64,000 nt of DNA, taken from Neomicrococcus aestuarii (GTDB lineage: Bacteria > Actinomycetota > Actinomycetes > Actinomycetales > Micrococcaceae). The position numbers and the translations under genes are program-made. Where the stretch lies: NCBI RefSeq assembly GCF_014201135.1, contig NZ_JACHDR010000001.1:124001-188000 (forward strand), read 5' to 3'. Below, one piece after another: positions 35,472 to 44,446 of the stretch. Under the pieces are notes generated by a model that ran no database searches, was not told the origin of the DNA, and saw only the letters and a program-made list of their open reading frames with translations. Every line of letters begins with the position of its first letter. The stretch's first letter is position 1.

Positions 35472-36608
35472 GTGGATTCAACGTCGGATAAGAGACTCAA
35501 AATTGCGATTGCACACGATTATCTCACTCAACGGGGAGGGGCTGAAAGGGTAGTCTTATCGATGTATAGGGCGTTCCCAGAAGCACGGATCTATACAACC
35601 TTGTACAGTCCCGAAGATACTTTTCCAGACTTTCGTGGTGCAGAAATTGTTGTCTCTCCGTTGAACCGAGTGTCGCATTTTCGCAAAGACCACAGAACTG
35701 CACTTCCATTCCTGGCACCGGTTGCCTCAGGCATGAAAATTGATGCCGACATCGTCCTTACGTCCTCCTCAGGCTGGGCTCACGGATTCAAAACAAGCGG
35801 CACACAAGTTGTTTACTGCCACACTCCAGCGCGCTGGTTGTACTTGACCGATGACTACCTTGGTAATAAGGGAGGTCTATCGGTAAAGCAAATAGCTCTT
35901 GGTCTACTGACGCCTGCACTTAAGCGATGGGACCAGAAAGCCGCCCGCCGCGCAAAAAACTACATTGCGAACTCGACGGTTGTTCAAGACAGAATTCGTA
36001 GAGTTTATGGAGTGGAAGCGCCTATAGTCTTCCCGCCTCACAGCCTCGATATTTCTGGAGACCGAGAATCATTCCCGGAACTGGACGAACTCTCAACCGA
36101 GCCATATTTACTAGTCGTTGCACGGCTGATGAAATACAAAAACGTGGATCAAGTGATGCTAGCGGCGAGGCAGCTAGATTTGCCACTCCTTGTGGTGGGC
36201 GATGGTCCGGAAAAGGCGGAGTTGCAAAGGCTAGAAGGTGAGAGAATTCGAATCGTGAGCGGCTTGTCGGACGGCCAGCTACGGGCCGCGTATGCGGGAG
36301 CGGGTGCCCTGATAGCGGCCAGCTATGAAGATTTCGGTATCACTCCACTTGAAGCGGCGGCCTGGGGCCTTCCTACCCTTGCTCTTCGTGGGGGAGGATA
36401 CTTGGATACGGTAATTGAGGGTAAAACCGGGCTATTCTTCGAAAGCGCGCGGGCTGATCTAATTGCGAAAACAGTGCAAAGAGCGCGGGATATGGAATGG
36501 AACGCGGAGTTGATCCAGAATCATGCAGACAAGTTCTCAGAAGCCCGTTTTCACCGTGAGATCAAGGAACAAATAGAGAAATTTACGGGCTTTGCAGCGG
36601 CCACTTAG
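35472..36608 (+). CDS. Family 4 glycosyltransferase
   Basis: This GT-B enzyme of about 378 residues begins AIAHDYLTQRGGAERVVLSM and has QVVYCHTPARWLYLTDDY, IANSTVVQDRIRRVYG, LLVVARLMKYKNVDQVM, LVVGDGPEKAEL and ASYEDFGITPLEAAAWGLP. The N-terminal pattern is frequent in mannosyltransferases of the WbaZ/WcaI kind, but the donor is unproven. GTG at 35472 is chosen for its AGGAG seven bases upstream. The gene ends four bases from the convergent PqqD-like gene. Confidence 0.88.
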   Translation: MDSTSDKRLKIAIAHDYLTQRGGAERVVLSMYRAFPEARIYTTLYSPEDTFPDFRGAEIVVSPLNRVSHFRKDHRTALPFLAPVASGMKIDADIVLTSSSGWAHGFKTSGTQVVYCHTPARWLYLTDDYLGNKGGLSVKQIALGLLTPALKRWDQKAARRAKNYIANSTVVQDRIRRVYGVEAPIVFPPHSLDISGDRESFPELDELSTEPYLLVVARLMKYKNVDQVMLAARQLDLPLLVVGDGPEKAELQRLEGERIRIVSGLSDGQLRAAYAGAGALIAASYEDFGITPLEAAAWGLPTLALRGGGYLDTVIEGKTGLFFESARADLIAKTVQRARDMEWNAELIQNHADKFSEARFHREIKEQIEKFTGFAAAT

Positions 36609-36611
36609 AAG

Positions 36612-36899
36612 CTAGTGGCTCACGTCAAGTAGGCCGTGGCTCGCTAGTGTTTCGAGGGTTGACTTCACCTCATTGAATACTTCGGTGGCTGACAACTCAT
36701 AGTTGCTCGCAACAGCTGCAACGATACTGTCCAGAGCTTGGTATGAATCTGAAAGTGTTCCCCAAATGCTCGCGCTAGTTTGGATGAGGACGGCCTCCGA
36801 ATTGCCAGGCTGTGAGCAAACCACGGCTTCTTCGTGATTCTCGTTAACAAACCAATCAAAGCAAGTAGCGTCAGAAATCTTGTAGTTGAGGTAGCTCAT
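36612..36899 (-). CDS. PqqD-like small protein
   Basis: This 95-residue protein looks like a stand-alone PqqD/RRE-type winged-helix domain: an N-terminal beta region (EAVVCSQPGNSEAVLIQTS), then SIWGTLSDSYQALDSIVAAVAS and FNEVKSTLETLASHGLL. PqqD-like domains recognise leader peptides in peptide modification but also occur in kinase and transferase sets with no known peptide. The ATG lies one base after the stop of the nucleotidyltransferase gene, so the two are translationally linked. The only other PqqD-like domain here is fused to the HprK-like protein at 15 kb. Confidence 0.65.
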   Translation of the reverse strand: MSYLNYKISDATCFDWFVNENHEEAVVCSQPGNSEAVLIQTSASIWGTLSDSYQALDSIVAAVASNYELSATEVFNEVKSTLETLASHGLLDVSH

Positions 36900-36900
36900 C

Positions 36901-37773
36901 TCAGTACCTATTCTTGCGATGTTTGTTCCAAGCGTGAAAGGACTCGACCACTCGAGTCTTGAACTCGACCACATAATCCGTCCAGCGAGGCTGTCTCTCG
37001 AGGCGCATTCTCAAATGGTCCCGATTCGCGACAAGTGCGCTTGCGAGAATTTTCGCTTTGGGAAACAGACCGTTGGCGGCGGAGATACGCCCCTCAAGTA
37101 GAGCAAGTCGATCTTCGCCTTTTGATAATGCTTGCCACAATCGAAAATCGTTCGAGGATTCGATGCTCGTTGGGATTTCGTCTTGCGAGGCTACAGCAAA
37201 GGGCGTTTGAGCGCTCATCTGGACTGCCCGTTCGGCAACCTGTGGCCAATTATCGCCAAGCCTTCGCTTGAGATACTCGACATCCGAAGTGCCTCGGGAC
37301 GGGTCACGAGCCGCATGAATGGCAATGAGGAGGGCGTGATCGATTTGATCCGGCACATTACAGCTCTGGTTACTTATGAACTTTAGGGAGCGGCGGTTCC
37401 ATAAATCAGTGAAGGCTAGCTCTGGGTCAAGGTTTATCCCGGGGAAAGAACGATGGACATCAACGTATCCCCAGACTGTGTGCCACAGCGCCGTCGCGTG
37501 CTGAAAGATGGAACCTGACTCAAAAGTCGTGACGGTTTTCCACCCATTTGCAGTGAGTAATGAGACCAACAATTTTGCCTGGGTAGGACGCACGAGAATG
37601 TCCGCATCTGAACTGGTTCTATTCGGGCGGTAGAAACCATCAGGAGCCGAGTAGCCCTTGATGTGCAAAACGTCGATTCCGTTTTCGCGGCAGATGACAG
37701 CGATGAGGGCGTGAGTCATCCGCACTCGAACTTCGAGGGGGAGCGGGACGATGTCTTTTTGTCTCTCAGCCAA
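36901..37773 (-). CDS. Nucleotidyltransferase-fold protein (NTP_transf_5-like)
   Basis: The product of about 290 residues shows [13 protein letters not shown] and [20 protein letters not shown], matching the uncharacterised nucleotidyltransferase family with a D-x-D in a polymerase-beta-like fold. [12 protein letters not shown] supplies a third acidic residue, and [14 protein letters not shown] follows. TTG at 37773, overlapping the rfbA stop by eight bases, is the likely start; the frame is open to 37821. Members often sit beside PqqD-like and HprK-like genes. The substrate is unknown. It follows rfbA, so transfer of a sugar nucleotide or nucleotide to a partner is only a guess. Confidence 0.72.
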   Translation of the reverse strand: MAERQKDIVPLPLEVRVRMTHALIAVICRENGIDVLHIKGYSAPDGFYRPNRTSSDADILVRPTQAKLLVSLLTANGWKTVTTFESGSIFQHATALWHTVWGYVDVHRSFPGINLDPELAFTDLWNRRSLKFISNQSCNVPDQIDHALLIAIHAARDPSRGTSDVEYLKRRLGDNWPQVAERAVQMSAQTPFAVASQDEIPTSIESSNDFRLWQALSKGEDRLALLEGRISAANGLFPKAKILASALVANRDHLRMRLERQPRWTDYVVEFKTRVVESFHAWNKHRKNRY

Positions 37774-38650
37774 GGTGAATGCTGTTCTCGCTCTCGAGCA
37801 GTTCCAACAAGTAGGTGCCATAGCCGCTCTTAATTAGAGCTTGAGCTCGTTCCTTGAGTTCTTCGTTACCGAGGAATCCTTGGCGCCAAGCCACCTCTTC
37901 GGGTGCGCCAATCTTCAATCCTTGGCGGTGCTCGATAGTGCGGATGAAGTTGGATGCGTCGTTGAGATCATCGATGGTTCCAGTGTCCAGCCATGCTGTG
38001 CCACGCGGGAACACAGTGACGTTCAGTTTGCCGCGCTCTAGATAAGCACGGTTTACGTCGGTAATTTCCAGTTCTCCGCGGGGAGATGGCTTGAGGGATT
38101 TGGCAATCTCAACGACGTCATTGTCGTAGAAATAGAGTCCCGGAACGGCGTAGTTGCTCTTCGGCTCGGCAGGTTTCTCTTCGAGAGAGATAGCCTTGCC
38201 GGCCTCATCAAACTCCACAACGCCGTACGCCTTCGGGTTCTTGACCCAATAGCCAAAGATCGCGGCGCCGTCGATGTGGACGTTTTGCTTGAGCTGGGTA
38301 CCCATTCCTGGGCCGTAGAACACGTTGTCGCCCAAGACGAGTGCTACCTTGTCCTCGCCGATGAATTCTGCACCCAAGATGAACGCTTGCGCCAGACCGT
38401 CGGGGGAGGGCTGCTGGACATAGGAAAGGGAAACGCCAAACTGAGATCCGTCACCTAGAAGCCGCTGAAATTGCTCGGCGTCGTGAGGGGTAGTGATGAT
38501 GAGAATCTCGCGAATCCCGGCCAACAACAAGGTGGAGAGCGGGTAGTAGATCATGGGCTTGTCATACACAGGGACTAACTGCTTCGAAATGCCCTGAGTA
38601 ATTGGATGCAACCGAGTGCCGGAACCGCCAGCGAGAATAATGCCCTTCAT
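37766..38650 (-). CDS. rfbA: Glucose-1-phosphate thymidylyltransferase
   Basis: RfbA makes dTDP-glucose, the first intermediate of dTDP-rhamnose. The 294-residue product begins [20 protein letters not shown] and has [32 protein letters not shown] and [30 protein letters not shown] precedes the ATG. The genes for the later steps (rfbB, rfbC, rfbD) are not in the window, so rhamnose synthesis must be completed elsewhere. It heads an operon with the nucleotidyltransferase and PqqD-like genes. Confidence 0.95.
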   Translation of the reverse strand: MKGIILAGGSGTRLHPITQGISKQLVPVYDKPMIYYPLSTLLLAGIREILIITTPHDAEQFQRLLGDGSQFGVSLSYVQQPSPDGLAQAFILGAEFIGEDKVALVLGDNVFYGPGMGTQLKQNVHIDGAAIFGYWVKNPKAYGVVEFDEAGKAISLEEKPAEPKSNYAVPGLYFYDNDVVEIAKSLKPSPRGELEITDVNRAYLERGKLNVTVFPRGTAWLDTGTIDDLNDASNFIRTIEHRQGLKIGAPEEVAWRQGFLGNEELKERAQALIKSGYGTYLLELLESENSIHLG

Positions 38651-38683
38651 GACTTCATCCTAATTCGAGTGTAATTAAACGCG

Positions 38684-38731
38684 AAAAGGACTGGCGGTCG
38701 TCACCTAATGGTTACGACCGCCAGTCCTTTT
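38684..38731 (-). terminator. Strong intrinsic terminator of the ytxH gene
   Basis: Arms at 38684-38701 and 38714-38731 are perfectly complementary over 18 bp (AAAAGGACTGGCGGTCGT and its complement) with a 12-base loop and T-runs on both strands. Read on the minus strand it ends the YtxH transcript just before rfbA. It would also work in the plus direction. Confidence 0.9.
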
Positions 38732-38765
38732 AATGACTTAGAAAGTCATAGAGAAACTCACGTAC

Positions 38766-39125
38766 TTACTGCACTGGACGAGGAGTTCCGCCTTCAGACG
38801 CCCAATCCGAACCAATCTGGTCATCCTTGGCTGGATCAGAGATGACGTCATCCTCGACAGGAATGTCCTTGGATTCCGAGCTCTGCGAGCCAACCTTGTT
38901 CTTGACCTGCTCAGTGACCTTAGAAGCTGCCGAGGATACGGCCGCGCTAACTTCCGGTGCCTTGTCCTTGACCTTCTCGCCGAGCTCGTGAATCTTCTGC
39001 TGCGTCTGCGGGTCCTCCCACATCTGCTTAGCCTTAGACTTCATGCTCTCGTAGGACTCGCGGCCCTGCCGCGTGCCAAAGACGTATCCAGCTACTGCAC
39101 CTGCAATGAACGTAAAGAGTCGCAT
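38766..39125 (-). CDS. YtxH-domain protein
   Basis: The 119-residue product begins with a short hydrophobic stretch (TFIAGAVAGYVFGTRQGRE), the hallmark of YtxH proteins, followed by a charged alpha-helical region and an acidic tail. It is probably anchored in the membrane by its N-terminus. Family members are stress-related, but the function is unknown. It stands alone with its own terminator. Confidence 0.8.
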   Translation of the reverse strand: MRLFTFIAGAVAGYVFGTRQGRESYESMKSKAKQMWEDPQTQQKIHELGEKVKDKAPEVSAAVSSAASKVTEQVKNKVGSQSSESKDIPVEDDVISDPAKDDQIGSDWASEGGTPRPVQ

Positions 39126-39206
39126 GCTTCCTCCAGTTGTACGAATCAGTGGTGTACTGCGTAACTTACAGTGTAAATACTACGTTGAGCTAGCCTGTGG
39201 AGCTAA

Positions 39207-39515
39207 TTAGTGCTTGACCTGCTCCGAAGCGATAGCATCGCGGTACTCGGCGTCTACGGAAGCAAGCGCGGCGTTCTCGTTCGCGGTCTTGTCGGGGTGC
39301 GCATCGGAGCGGCCCAGAATGTGCTGGGGGACTGCAAACGCAATCACGGACAATCCGAGAACCAAGAAAGTTGGCCACCAAGCTGTGGCCAGGTTCCAGA
39401 ATGAGGTCATGAAGATAGCCGCTGCGAAGATCACCAAGCAAACAATCAGGGTCAGGAAATTGCCCGCGAAGTTGCCCTGGCCCGAGTAGGCCTTGTTTTT
39501 GCCCTGTGAATACAC
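39207..39515 (-). CDS. Small membrane protein with two helices
   Basis: The 102-residue product has two hydrophobic helices (about residues 18-38 and 45-66) and an acidic, alanine-rich C-terminus. A strong AGGAGG four bases before the GTG start makes it a real gene. It recalls the short conserved hypothetical membrane proteins of actinobacteria, but I cannot assign a family or function. Confidence 0.75.
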   Translation of the reverse strand: MYSQGKNKAYSGQGNFAGNFLTLIVCLVIFAAAIFMTSFWNLATAWWPTFLVLGLSVIAFAVPQHILGRSDAHPDKTANENAALASVDAEYRDAIASEQVKH

Positions 39516-39556
39516 TGTTCCTCCTGAAGGTACGACGAAATGAAGCCGAGAGACGG

Positions 39557-40258
39557 CTAGTACGAGCTTTCGCCCAATTCTCCTCTAACAATAGCAATTC
39601 CGGAACTAGCACCGAGCCTTGTTGCGCCGGCTTCGATCATGGCGAGGGCATCTTCGAGCGAACGAACACCACCCGAAGCTTTCACTCCCATGTCCGGCCC
39701 AACCGTTTTGCGCATCAGCGCAACGTCTTCGACAGTTGCGCCACCGCCACCAAAACCAGTGCTGGTCTTCACGAAGTCCGCGCCTGCTTCGACCGAGGCT
39801 TCACACGCGAGGACCTTGGCTTCTTCCGTCAGCATGGCGGTCTCAAAGATCACCTTGAGGATGGCGTCGCCTTCGTGAGCTGCGTTTGCGATGGCAGAAA
39901 TATCGGCAACAAGTGCTTCGCGATCCCCGCGAAGGGCTGCGGCGATATCGATGACCATGTCAATTTCATTGGCGCCATCGGCGATAGCCTGCTTCGTCTC
40001 AAAAACCTTGACGGCCGTCGGAGTCGCGCCGAAAGGGAACCCGATGACCGAGCAAGTGAGTACCCCGGTTCCTGCAAGTGCTTCGCGAACAGTAGACACC
40101 CAGAGCGGATTCACGCACACGGACTTGAATTTGTATTCGCGGGCTTCGTCGCAGACCATCAAGATATCTTCGCGAGAAGCGTTTTGCTTGAGCAAAGTGT
40201 GGTCGATCATTTGCGCAAGCTCAGAAGCTGAGAGTTGTGATGCTTGAGAAGTTGTCAT
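39557..40258 (-). CDS. deoC: Deoxyribose-phosphate aldolase
   Basis: DeoC cleaves deoxyribose-5-phosphate to glyceraldehyde-3-phosphate and acetaldehyde in nucleoside breakdown. The 233-residue product has [27 protein letters not shown], the Schiff-base lysine in FVKTSTGF, and [11 protein letters not shown]. It is followed upstream on the same strand by pgm and pnp, making a nucleoside salvage operon in the order pnp-pgm-deoC. Confidence 0.96.
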   Translation of the reverse strand: MTTSQASQLSASELAQMIDHTLLKQNASREDILMVCDEAREYKFKSVCVNPLWVSTVREALAGTGVLTCSVIGFPFGATPTAVKVFETKQAIADGANEIDMVIDIAAALRGDREALVADISAIANAAHEGDAILKVIFETAMLTEEAKVLACEASVEAGADFVKTSTGFGGGGATVEDVALMRKTVGPDMGVKASGGVRSLEDALAMIEAGATRLGASSGIAIVRGELGESSY

Positions 40259-40291
40259 GTTCTAATCCTGTACTTGAATGGGGGAAGAGGG

Positions 40292-42025
40292 CTAAAGGCC
40301 GAGTGATTCGCTGACGTCCTCGCGAACGGCGGAGAGACGCTCCAGCGCCGTATGACGTTGCTCGTCCAAGGTTCCAGAACCATCGGCTTCAAGGTGAACT
40401 TCGAGGTAGCACTTGAGCTTGGGTTCAGTTCCAGATGGCCGCACGATGACGCGTGTGCCGTCTGCGGTCGAATACTTCATTCCGTCGGTGGATGGTAGCG
40501 CGCCACCTTCAGCCGATAAATCAATAACCGACTCTACGGGTGATCCTCCGAGGGACTCGGGAGGGTTGCTACGCAAGCGCCCCATCATGGCGCCCAGCAA
40601 ATCGAGGGAGCTTACTCGAACTGACAACTGATCTGTGGAGCACAAGCCATACTTCAGATCAAGGTCATCGAGATCCTGCTGGAGGTTCTGCCCTAGTGCG
40701 TGACGCTGCGCAGCGATTTCGGCGATCAGAAGACCGGCGGAAATACCATCCTTGTCCCGGACTACGTCCGGTGCAACGCAGTACCCCAAGGCTTCCTCAT
40801 ATCCGAAGGTGAGATCGGGTACGCGAGAGATCCATTTGAATCCCGTGAGGGTTTCTTCGTGGGCAATTTCGTGCGCGGCAGCAATCGCGGCTAAGCGACG
40901 TGAGGACACAATCGAGTTGGCAAAGACCGCTTGGGACTTTGTGCCAGCTGTTTGGGCAATGTATTCGCCGAAAATTGAACCTAGTTCGTCGCCACGAAGC
41001 ATTCGCCATCCTGGGACGCCGTTAATAGCAATGGCACAACGGTCTGCGTCCGGATCATTCGCGATGACCAGGGCCGCGTCCACCGACTCTGCGAGTGCCA
41101 GTGCCATGTCGATGGCTCCGGCTTCTTCCGGGTTGGGGAAAGAAACGGTGGGGAAGTCGGGATCCGGTTGTGCCTGTTCTGCAACCACGTGAATGTTTGT
41201 AAAGCCCGCAGCGCGCAGCACATTCTCCATGGTGCGCCCACCCACTCCGTGCAGGGGAGTGAGAACTATTGGCAAGGACTTGTCCGTCGCCTCATCCGTC
41301 ACGAGCTCAGCAACAGCGTCCGCAACGGCGGTTTCGTAAGCCGCGGCGACGTCGTCGTCCTCTCCCGCGTCCGGACGCACAGTCCATCCGGACTGGGCCA
41401 ACGGGATTTCGGAAAGCGGTACCGAATAGTCAATCGCAGCGGCAATTTTCTGATCCAGCGGGGTCACGATTTGGGCGCCCTGGCCGCTATCCGCAACAAC
41501 GCGGCCGCCGAGGTAGACCTTGTACCCGTTGTCCTGTGCGGGATTGTGGGACGCGGTTACCATGACGCCGCAGTCAGCGTCGAAGTGTCGGACGCTGAAG
41601 GCCAGCACGGGGGTCGGTAATGCGGAGGGCATCAGGAGCACTTCGAACCCGCGGGCGGTGAAGACCGAAGCAGATTCAAGTGCGAATTCGTAGGAATTGT
41701 GGCGAGCGTCGTAGCCTACGACGACGCGGGGTACATACGCGCCGGCAGCTTTGGTCGCGAGGAATTCAGCGAGTCCTGCCGCGGTGCGCCTGACGACGAC
41801 CCGGTTCATCCGCATGGGACCAGCGCCGAGTGCGGCGCGAAGCCCGGCCGTTCCGAATTCGAGCGTCCCGCCGAAACGGTCTTCGAGTTCCTCGAGGGAA
41901 GACTCGGGGTCCTTCAGGCTCTCGATGAGGGTAGTGAGTTCATCCTGGGTCTGCGGGTCTGGATCTTCAGCAGCCCAGTGCCGCGCTCGCTCAAGGAGCG
42001 CATCGCGGGAGTTTCCGGAATTCAT
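40292..42025 (-). CDS. Phosphomannomutase / phosphoglucomutase family protein
   Basis: The 577-residue alpha-D-phosphohexomutase shows the phosphoserine loop TASHNPAQDNGYKVY, the metal loop NDPDADRCAIA, the sugar loop GFKWISRVPDLTFGYEEALGY and the phosphate-binding RPSGTEPKLKCY. Between pnp and deoC it probably works as a phosphopentomutase/PgmB-like enzyme converting ribose-1- to ribose-5-phosphate. It could equally feed glucose-1-phosphate to the RfbA reaction. The length and the neighbours support the first role, and the sequence alone does not decide. Confidence 0.9.
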   Translation of the reverse strand: MNSGNSRDALLERARHWAAEDPDPQTQDELTTLIESLKDPESSLEELEDRFGGTLEFGTAGLRAALGAGPMRMNRVVVRRTAAGLAEFLATKAAGAYVPRVVVGYDARHNSYEFALESASVFTARGFEVLLMPSALPTPVLAFSVRHFDADCGVMVTASHNPAQDNGYKVYLGGRVVADSGQGAQIVTPLDQKIAAAIDYSVPLSEIPLAQSGWTVRPDAGEDDDVAAAYETAVADAVAELVTDEATDKSLPIVLTPLHGVGGRTMENVLRAAGFTNIHVVAEQAQPDPDFPTVSFPNPEEAGAIDMALALAESVDAALVIANDPDADRCAIAINGVPGWRMLRGDELGSIFGEYIAQTAGTKSQAVFANSIVSSRRLAAIAAAHEIAHEETLTGFKWISRVPDLTFGYEEALGYCVAPDVVRDKDGISAGLLIAEIAAQRHALGQNLQQDLDDLDLKYGLCSTDQLSVRVSSLDLLGAMMGRLRSNPPESLGGSPVESVIDLSAEGGALPSTDGMKYSTADGTRVIVRPSGTEPKLKCYLEVHLEADGSGTLDEQRHTALERLSAVREDVSESLGL

Positions 42026-42061
42026 TTCCTGGCGTCTTTCCTGTTGTGCGTTCGAGCGGGT

Positions 42062-42862
42062 TTAGAGCTGTCCGACGATCTGCGCAAGCAGCTTCGAAAT
42101 GCGGGGGCCTGCAGCCTGTCCAGCCTCAAGCACTTCTTCGTGGCTCAGCGGCTGGTCGCTGATGCCGGCGGCAAGATTTGTCACGAGCGACACACCGAAA
42201 ACCTCCATGCCAGCGTGGCGAGCGGCAATGGCTTCCAGCGCGGTGGACATGCCCACAAGGTCCGCACCGATCACCTTTGCGTATTGAACCTCAGCAGGAG
42301 TCTCATAGTGAGGCCCCGTGAACTGGGCGTAAATGCCCTCGTCAAGAGATGGATCTACGGTCTTGGCGATATCGCGAATACGTGCGGAATAAAGATCGGT
42401 CAGGTCAACGAAAGTTGCGCCTTCTAGCGGCGAGGAGGCAGTGAGGTTAATGTGATCCTTGATCAGCACCGGGGTGCCGGGGTTCCACACAGGGTTGAGG
42501 CCTCCGCACCCATTGGTGAGTACCGCTACTTTGCATCCTGCTGCAGCTGCAACGCGGACGCCGTGGGCTACCGCGCGAACGCCTTTACCTTCGTAGAAGT
42601 GGGTACGTGCGCCGATGACCAGGACTCGCTTGCCAGACTCCGTGAGGATGGACCGAATGGTTCCGCCGTGGCCGTGCACAGCTGGGGCGAAGAAGCCCGG
42701 AATTTCGGCGGCGGCGAACTCGTGGGTGGTTTCGCCAATTAGATCGGCGGCACCGCCCCAGCCGGAGCCGAGGGTGAGCGAGATGTCATGCGAGCTGACG
42801 CCGGTGATGTTGGCGATCGAAACGGCGGCGTCTCGAGCAAGGTCAAAAGGTTCCTGATTCAC
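42062..42862 (-). CDS. Purine-nucleoside phosphorylase
   Basis: The product of about 266 residues is of the trimeric PNP/MTAP type, splitting purine nucleosides with phosphate. Motifs are LTLGSGWGG, VIGARTHFYEGKG, VLTNGCGGLNP, HINLT, FTGPHYETPAEV and VGMSTALEAIAARHAGM. GTG at 42862 is preferred (MNQEPFDLA), with AGG nine bases upstream; the frame is open to 42898. It leads the pnp-pgm-deoC operon. Confidence 0.93.
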   Translation of the reverse strand: MNQEPFDLARDAAVSIANITGVSSHDISLTLGSGWGGAADLIGETTHEFAAAEIPGFFAPAVHGHGGTIRSILTESGKRVLVIGARTHFYEGKGVRAVAHGVRVAAAAGCKVAVLTNGCGGLNPVWNPGTPVLIKDHINLTASSPLEGATFVDLTDLYSARIRDIAKTVDPSLDEGIYAQFTGPHYETPAEVQYAKVIGADLVGMSTALEAIAARHAGMEVFGVSLVTNLAAGISDQPLSHEEVLEAGQAAGPRISKLLAQIVGQL

Positions 42863-42986
42863 ATACAAAAACCTACAGGCAGAACGGACTTTGCGCATTC
42901 CGCCCAGCGTGCCTCGCGAGAATCTCCGAGCTTGTTTTCATGCCAGCCCGCGTTCAAATAGCGAGATGGGGAATCTTTAGTGAACA

Positions 42987-44417
42987 ATGGGGAGCGTGAC
43001 GAACCAACTGGACATCAGCAAAAAGCATCTCGTCGTCATTGGTGGCGGCCCTGGCGGGTATGAAGCAGCCCTCGTAGCGGCTCACCTCGGCGCTCAAGTA
43101 AGCCTCGTGGAAGCGCGCGGCATGGGCGGCGCAGCGGTACTCACCGACGTGGTTCCCTCCAAGACGCTCATTGCCACCGCAGACGCAATGCGCCGCGTGA
43201 ATGGGGCTAAAGACCTTGGTGTTCAGATTGGCAACGTTGAAACCGGCACAAATGACGCCGTGGCGTGGGCGGATCTTGACGTTGTAAATACGCGTTTGCT
43301 GGATTTGGCTGCGTCTCAGTCTGCAGACATTCGGGCGTCACTCGAGCGCAATGGCGTCACGATCTATGACGGTCACGGAAAGCTTCTTAGCTCTTCCGAA
43401 GTTCAGGTCACTCTTGCCGATGGTGCGACCAAGACCCTCGCCGCAGACGCCATCTTGTTGGCCGTGGGTGCTCATCCACGAGAATTGCCCACCGCCAAGC
43501 CGGACGGCGAACGAATCTTCAACTGGACTCAGGTCTACAACATGACAGAGGTGCCCGAGCACCTCGTAGTTGTTGGTTCCGGTGTTACCGGTGCCGAGTT
43601 CGCTTCCGCGTACAACCTTTTGGGGACCAAGGTCACACTGGTTTCTTCGCGCGACCGCGTCTTGCCGGGGGAGGACCCAGACGCTGCCGCGGTGCTGGAG
43701 GAAGTCTTCCGCCGCAATGGAGTCAACGTTGTGAGCAAGTCCCGCGCTGAGGCCGTAGAGCGCACCGAGAATGGCGTGCTGGTGAGGCTCGGAGACGGGC
43801 GCACCTTGGAAGCGAGCCACTGCTTGCTCGCCGTGGGCGGTATCCCAAACACCGAAGGCCTGGGACTTGAAGCGGCCGGCGTCCAGATCAATGACGGTGG
43901 ATACATTCAGGTAGACGGCGTTTCCCGAACGACCGCCACCAATGTTTACGCGTCCGGCGACTGCACCGGTGTCTTCGCACTGGCTTCTGTTGCAGCTATG
44001 CAGGGGCGCATCGCTATGGCGCACTGGCTGGGCGACGGCGTGCGCCCTCTCAAGCTCAACGAGGTTTCTTCCAACATCTTCACCTCGCCTGAAATCGCGA
44101 CCGTAGGCGTCACGGAAAAGCAAGTGACCGAGGGGCTTTACCAGGCCGATGTCCTGCGACTGGATCTAGCGACGAACGCGCGCGCCAAGATGATGAACGT
44201 AACAGAAGGCTTCGTCAAGATCTTTTCCCGCAAGGGTTCCGGTACCGTCATTGGTGGCGTAGTTGTTGCCCCGCGTGCCTCCGAGCTGATCTTCCCGATT
44301 AGCCTCGCCGTTCACAAGCGACTGCACGTGGATGACCTCGCCGAAACCTTCACCGTTTACCCATCGCTGTCCGGATCTGTATCCGAGGCTGCGCGGAGGC
44401 TGCACGTGCACCTCTAG
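42987..44417 (+). CDS. lpdA: NAD(P)H-quinone dehydrogenase, LpdA type
   Basis: This 476-residue flavoprotein has the dihydrolipoamide-dehydrogenase fold: FAD motif VVIGGGPGGYEAALVAA, NAD motif VVVGSGVTGAEFAS, and YASGDCTGVFALASVA. The redox-active CX4C pair is absent; the site reads RGMGGAAVLTDVVPSKTL. The His-Glu pair at the C-terminus is also missing. These features match mycobacterial LpdA, a quinone reductase, and exclude a pyruvate-dehydrogenase E3 role. It is divergent from pnp. Confidence 0.9.
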   Translation: MGSVTNQLDISKKHLVVIGGGPGGYEAALVAAHLGAQVSLVEARGMGGAAVLTDVVPSKTLIATADAMRRVNGAKDLGVQIGNVETGTNDAVAWADLDVVNTRLLDLAASQSADIRASLERNGVTIYDGHGKLLSSSEVQVTLADGATKTLAADAILLAVGAHPRELPTAKPDGERIFNWTQVYNMTEVPEHLVVVGSGVTGAEFASAYNLLGTKVTLVSSRDRVLPGEDPDAAAVLEEVFRRNGVNVVSKSRAEAVERTENGVLVRLGDGRTLEASHCLLAVGGIPNTEGLGLEAAGVQINDGGYIQVDGVSRTTATNVYASGDCTGVFALASVAAMQGRIAMAHWLGDGVRPLKLNEVSSNIFTSPEIATVGVTEKQVTEGLYQADVLRLDLATNARAKMMNVTEGFVKIFSRKGSGTVIGGVVVAPRASELIFPISLAVHKRLHVDDLAETFTVYPSLSGSVSEAARRLHVHL

Positions 44418-44446
44418 TGTTTCGATCCTTTGAGGAGCCCGCCTTG

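Noticed and set aside
14967-37773. Lasso-peptide biosynthetic cluster
   Set aside because: HprK-like, PqqD-like and nucleotidyltransferase genes are present, but the cyclase, the leader peptidase and a precursor are all missing, and the genes are 20 kb apart.
42987-44417. Dihydrolipoamide dehydrogenase (E3) of a 2-oxoacid dehydrogenase
   Set aside because: The redox-active cysteine pair is missing, so the quinone-reductase LpdA assignment fits better.
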